Shown: positions 61,892-64,000 of the stretch, one piece after another | Numbering within the stretch: the first letter of the stretch is position 1 | How the letters are laid out: the number at the start of each line of letters is the position of its first letter | Assembly: GCF_036898095.1 (NCBI RefSeq) | Contig: NC_090767.1 | Span: 26,529,097-26,593,096 of the forward strand | DNA length: 64,000 nucleotides | Source of the DNA: Palaemon carinicauda | Taxonomy: Eukaryota > Arthropoda > Malacostraca > Decapoda > Palaemonidae | Direction of reading: 5' to 3' | Notes under the pieces: generated by a model | Told to the model about the DNA's origin: nothing | The model's database searches: none | What the model saw: the letters and a program-made list of their open reading frames with translations, nothing else | Position numbers and translations under genes: made by a program

Positions 61892-62255
61892 CAAACAAAC
61901 AAACAAACAAACAAACACACATAAAACCAACAAAATAAACCAAAGCAAACCAACAAAACAAACGAAACATAAAACAAGCAATCAACCAACCAAACAAAAC
62001 AAACTAAACCGAATCAATACAAAACCTAACAAAACAGAAAACCCAAACTGAACCAAACCAAATCAAACTATACCAAACAAAACTAACACTACAACCAAAA
62101 CCAAATCAAACTTTAAGCAAAATAAAAAAATATAAAAATAAACCAACCCAAACCAATTAAAAATCAACCAATCCAAAACCACAGCCAAAACCAAAACCAA
62201 AATGAAAACCGAACCAAACCTAATCCAGCCCAACCCAAAACCAAACCTACAACAC
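61838..62255. repeat. (CT)n followed by an A/C-rich CAAAC/ACCAAA array
   Basis: (CT)n at 61838-61887 switches to (CAAA)n and then about 350 bp of degenerate CAAAC/ACCAAA units with very few G or T. The reading frames through it are artefacts. Confidence 0.9.
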
Positions 62256-62640
62256 ACTAATGCTGAGATTGATAGATACCCTATTTGGGTTAATTTGCTA
62301 TTCTCTTTGACACCTTTTGTAGAAATTAATCCTTCAGATCAGATATACATTTGCTATAGATTTTGCAACTGATTTGTTCGTGTTCAAAGGAATAGTCTGG
62401 TAGTTTAGTGTTTGATACGATTAAAAGAAATACATAGATTGGTAGATATTTTGAATTTGTTGCAGGTCTATTTTAGATTTTTGTCTTATTATTTCAATGT
62501 TCTTCAATAATTACTAGATTTAGTTTAGGAGAAGTAAAAACATAAGTTACAGCTATTGTTGTTCATCTTTAAACAATGAATTTTTATCTTGCTACCCTTC
62601 TCGGCGCAGTAGGTTTCATGGCTCTGGGTTAATTTATTGT

Positions 62641-62678
<38 letters not shown>

Positions 62679-62715
62679 TAATAATAATAATAATAATAAT
62701 AATATTAATAATAAT

Positions 62716-62755
<40 letters not shown>
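62641..62755. repeat. (AAT)n microsatellite
   Basis: ATA repeats with three interruptions. Unlike the other ATT tracts, no retroposon body adjoins it. Confidence 0.9.
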
Positions 62756-62756
<1 letters not shown>

Positions 62757-62759
62757 CGG

Positions 62760-63560
62760 GAAAACTTAAAATGGAACTGAAGAAAGGATTTGTAGCGTTA
62801 TACAGTTCTGAAACATTGACTATAAATGCAACAGACAAGAAGCATCATCTGCCAAGCATTCAAAATGTGGATATAGGAGAGGAGGAGGAGTATGTTGAAA
62901 ATAAGTTGGAGAGACCACAAGACCTGAAGGGAGGGAAGGAAGAAGGAGGTACCAAGATCTAAAAGAGGTGACCATGAAGTGAGAGAATTATGAAGAACGA
63001 CTAATCCATGAGAGGACCTCATGCCTTAGGTCAGAACACTATAGTATGATAGTAGCAAGACGCACTGGGTAGTAATATAGCTCACCTTAACAGTATATAT
63101 AGTATAGGAAGCAACTAAGTTTCAACTGGCTTGCTAGAACAAGCTGTGAGTGGAGTCAGAGGTGGCATTTTAATTAACAGCGTTAACACATGAAGTGGTA
63201 CGAAGTGGTGCCAATGTGAACACTTGTTTTATTCATGAGTTTCCAACCGATTTTATTCCCTTTGTCAGCAAATAGATTTTGCTTCGTTCTGTCTGCAAAT
63301 CAAAGTTCGCCTAACAACGCATGAATGATAAATGTCTGGTGACCCCATCTCTTGATGCCCTAATTAGACACGTGCTTAATGGCCAATGCAGCCCTGTCAC
63401 TTTCTCTGATTCCATTTTCCAGGATTCTCTGACACAATCTACTTAACTCTCGACTTCCGTCACATTCGTCTGGGTCAGCGGAAAAACTACTGATACAGCT
63501 TTGTTATTCCTCGCCTGTTATTTTACGTATTTCTGGATAATATTCATTTGTTTGTTGACA
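62760..63560. other. No gene recognised
   Basis: A 95-codon ORF at 62675-62962 begins inside the (AAT)n tract. The remainder is Glu/Lys-rich (EEEEYVENKLE, GGKEEGGTK). It resembles the GRPRKRW-like tails of LINE proteins only weakly. Not assigned. Confidence 0.3.
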
Positions 63561-63563
63561 CAT

Positions 63564-64000
63564 TTATTACCTCCACCAACGAAGTTGGAAGGTTATGTTT
63601 TACCCCCTTTTTGTGTGGGTTTGTTTGTGAACAGCTTCCTAACCATAATTTTAATCGTAGAGTAATGAAACTTGCTGGGATTAACTGTTATGTAAAAAGC
63701 TGGAACTTATTACATTTTGGAAGGTCAAGGTCAAAGGTCAAGCAAAATGTCCAATTCAGGTAATCAGGCATAAGATTGGACATCGTTTTCACAGAGACTT
63801 CAAACTTGGTTCATATTTGAGTGTATGAAAATCCACGCCAAATAATAAATATTAAGGTCAAAGGTCAAGATTAAGCAAAAGGTCGGGAAATAAGTGTTTC
63901 ATTGTATAAAAACGTTCATGAAATGTCTTCAAAGTCATCAAGCTCTAAATCCAGGTCACTTACAGGTGATTATGTCATCAGCCAACTAAATCCAGGTCAC
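63564..64000 (+). mobile_element. Dispersed ACCTCCACCA repeat with AAGGTCA half-sites
   Basis: TTATTACCTCCACCAACGAA to TAATGAAACTTGCTGGGATT, then AAGGTCAAGGTCAAAGGTCA at 63721-63740 and a second pair at 63854-63867, continuing to the window edge. Related to 51583-51730. AGGTCAAAGGTCA is a DR1 and TCAAGGTCA an extended half-site of orphan nuclear receptors. Regulatory activity is conjecture. Confidence 0.8.

Noticed and set aside
61888..62255. Telomeric repeat tract
   Set aside because: The units are CAAAC/ACCAAA, not TTAGG/CCTAA; no regular pentamer array.

Overview
This is animal nuclear DNA, not prokaryotic. It has no operons or compact gene layout. It is packed with broken retrotransposons, DNA transposons and very long AT, CT and ATT microsatellites. 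DIRS-type tyrosine-recombinase retroelements, a CR1-like LINE, RTE-like LINE tails, mariner and TTAA-flanked piggyBac-like elements, extreme simple-repeat density and a mitochondrial nad5 copy readable in the invertebrate mitochondrial code fit a decapod crustacean, probably a shrimp. That identification is inference. No complete host protein-coding gene could be recognised.

Layout. 1-1112: 3' part of an RTE-like LINE. 1117-1795: an 18-bp minisatellite. 1803-2370: a long-TIR foldback element. 2371-5940: a decayed DIRS element (DIRS-1). 5940-13215, resuming at 21410-21515: DIRS-2, with its terminal region split by DIRS-3. 13379-21409: DIRS-3, a structurally complete minus-strand DIRS with inverted terminal repeats and an internal complementary region. 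21520-29030: DIRS, Tc1-like and LINE debris, a 302-bp TTAA-flanked MITE, and a palindrome with two 325-bp arms. 29680-38960: a deeply nested stack. A minus-strand CR1-like LINE is interrupted by a TAA-tailed retroposon, two TTAA-flanked piggyBac-like elements and a 46-bp minisatellite. 39231-40417: a mariner element with both TIRs.

40400-64000 is less dense in coding debris and may be intronic or intergenic sequence of a host locus. It contains an ancient local duplication (about 42.66-45.56 kb and 56.75-58.58 kb). Each copy carries an initiator (TCAGTC), a DPE-like motif and a conserved GTAAG splice donor, so these look like duplicated first exons or promoters on the plus strand. One copy has received a numt (nad5 3' part plus trnF remnant). 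The other copy serves as a comparison site without it. Further right are LINE 3' ends, an element with palindromic GGTTTCAA arrays and a P-like transposase scrap, and dispersed repeats bearing AAGGTCA half-sites.

How parts relate: nearly all protein-like sequence belongs to selfish elements, and their nesting gives a relative age order. DIRS-3 is younger than DIRS-2. The 30843-34020 piggyBac-like element is younger than the 46-bp array, which lies within the LINE. All calls come from reading the sequence. Boundaries are approximate unless a target duplication or TIR fixes them.
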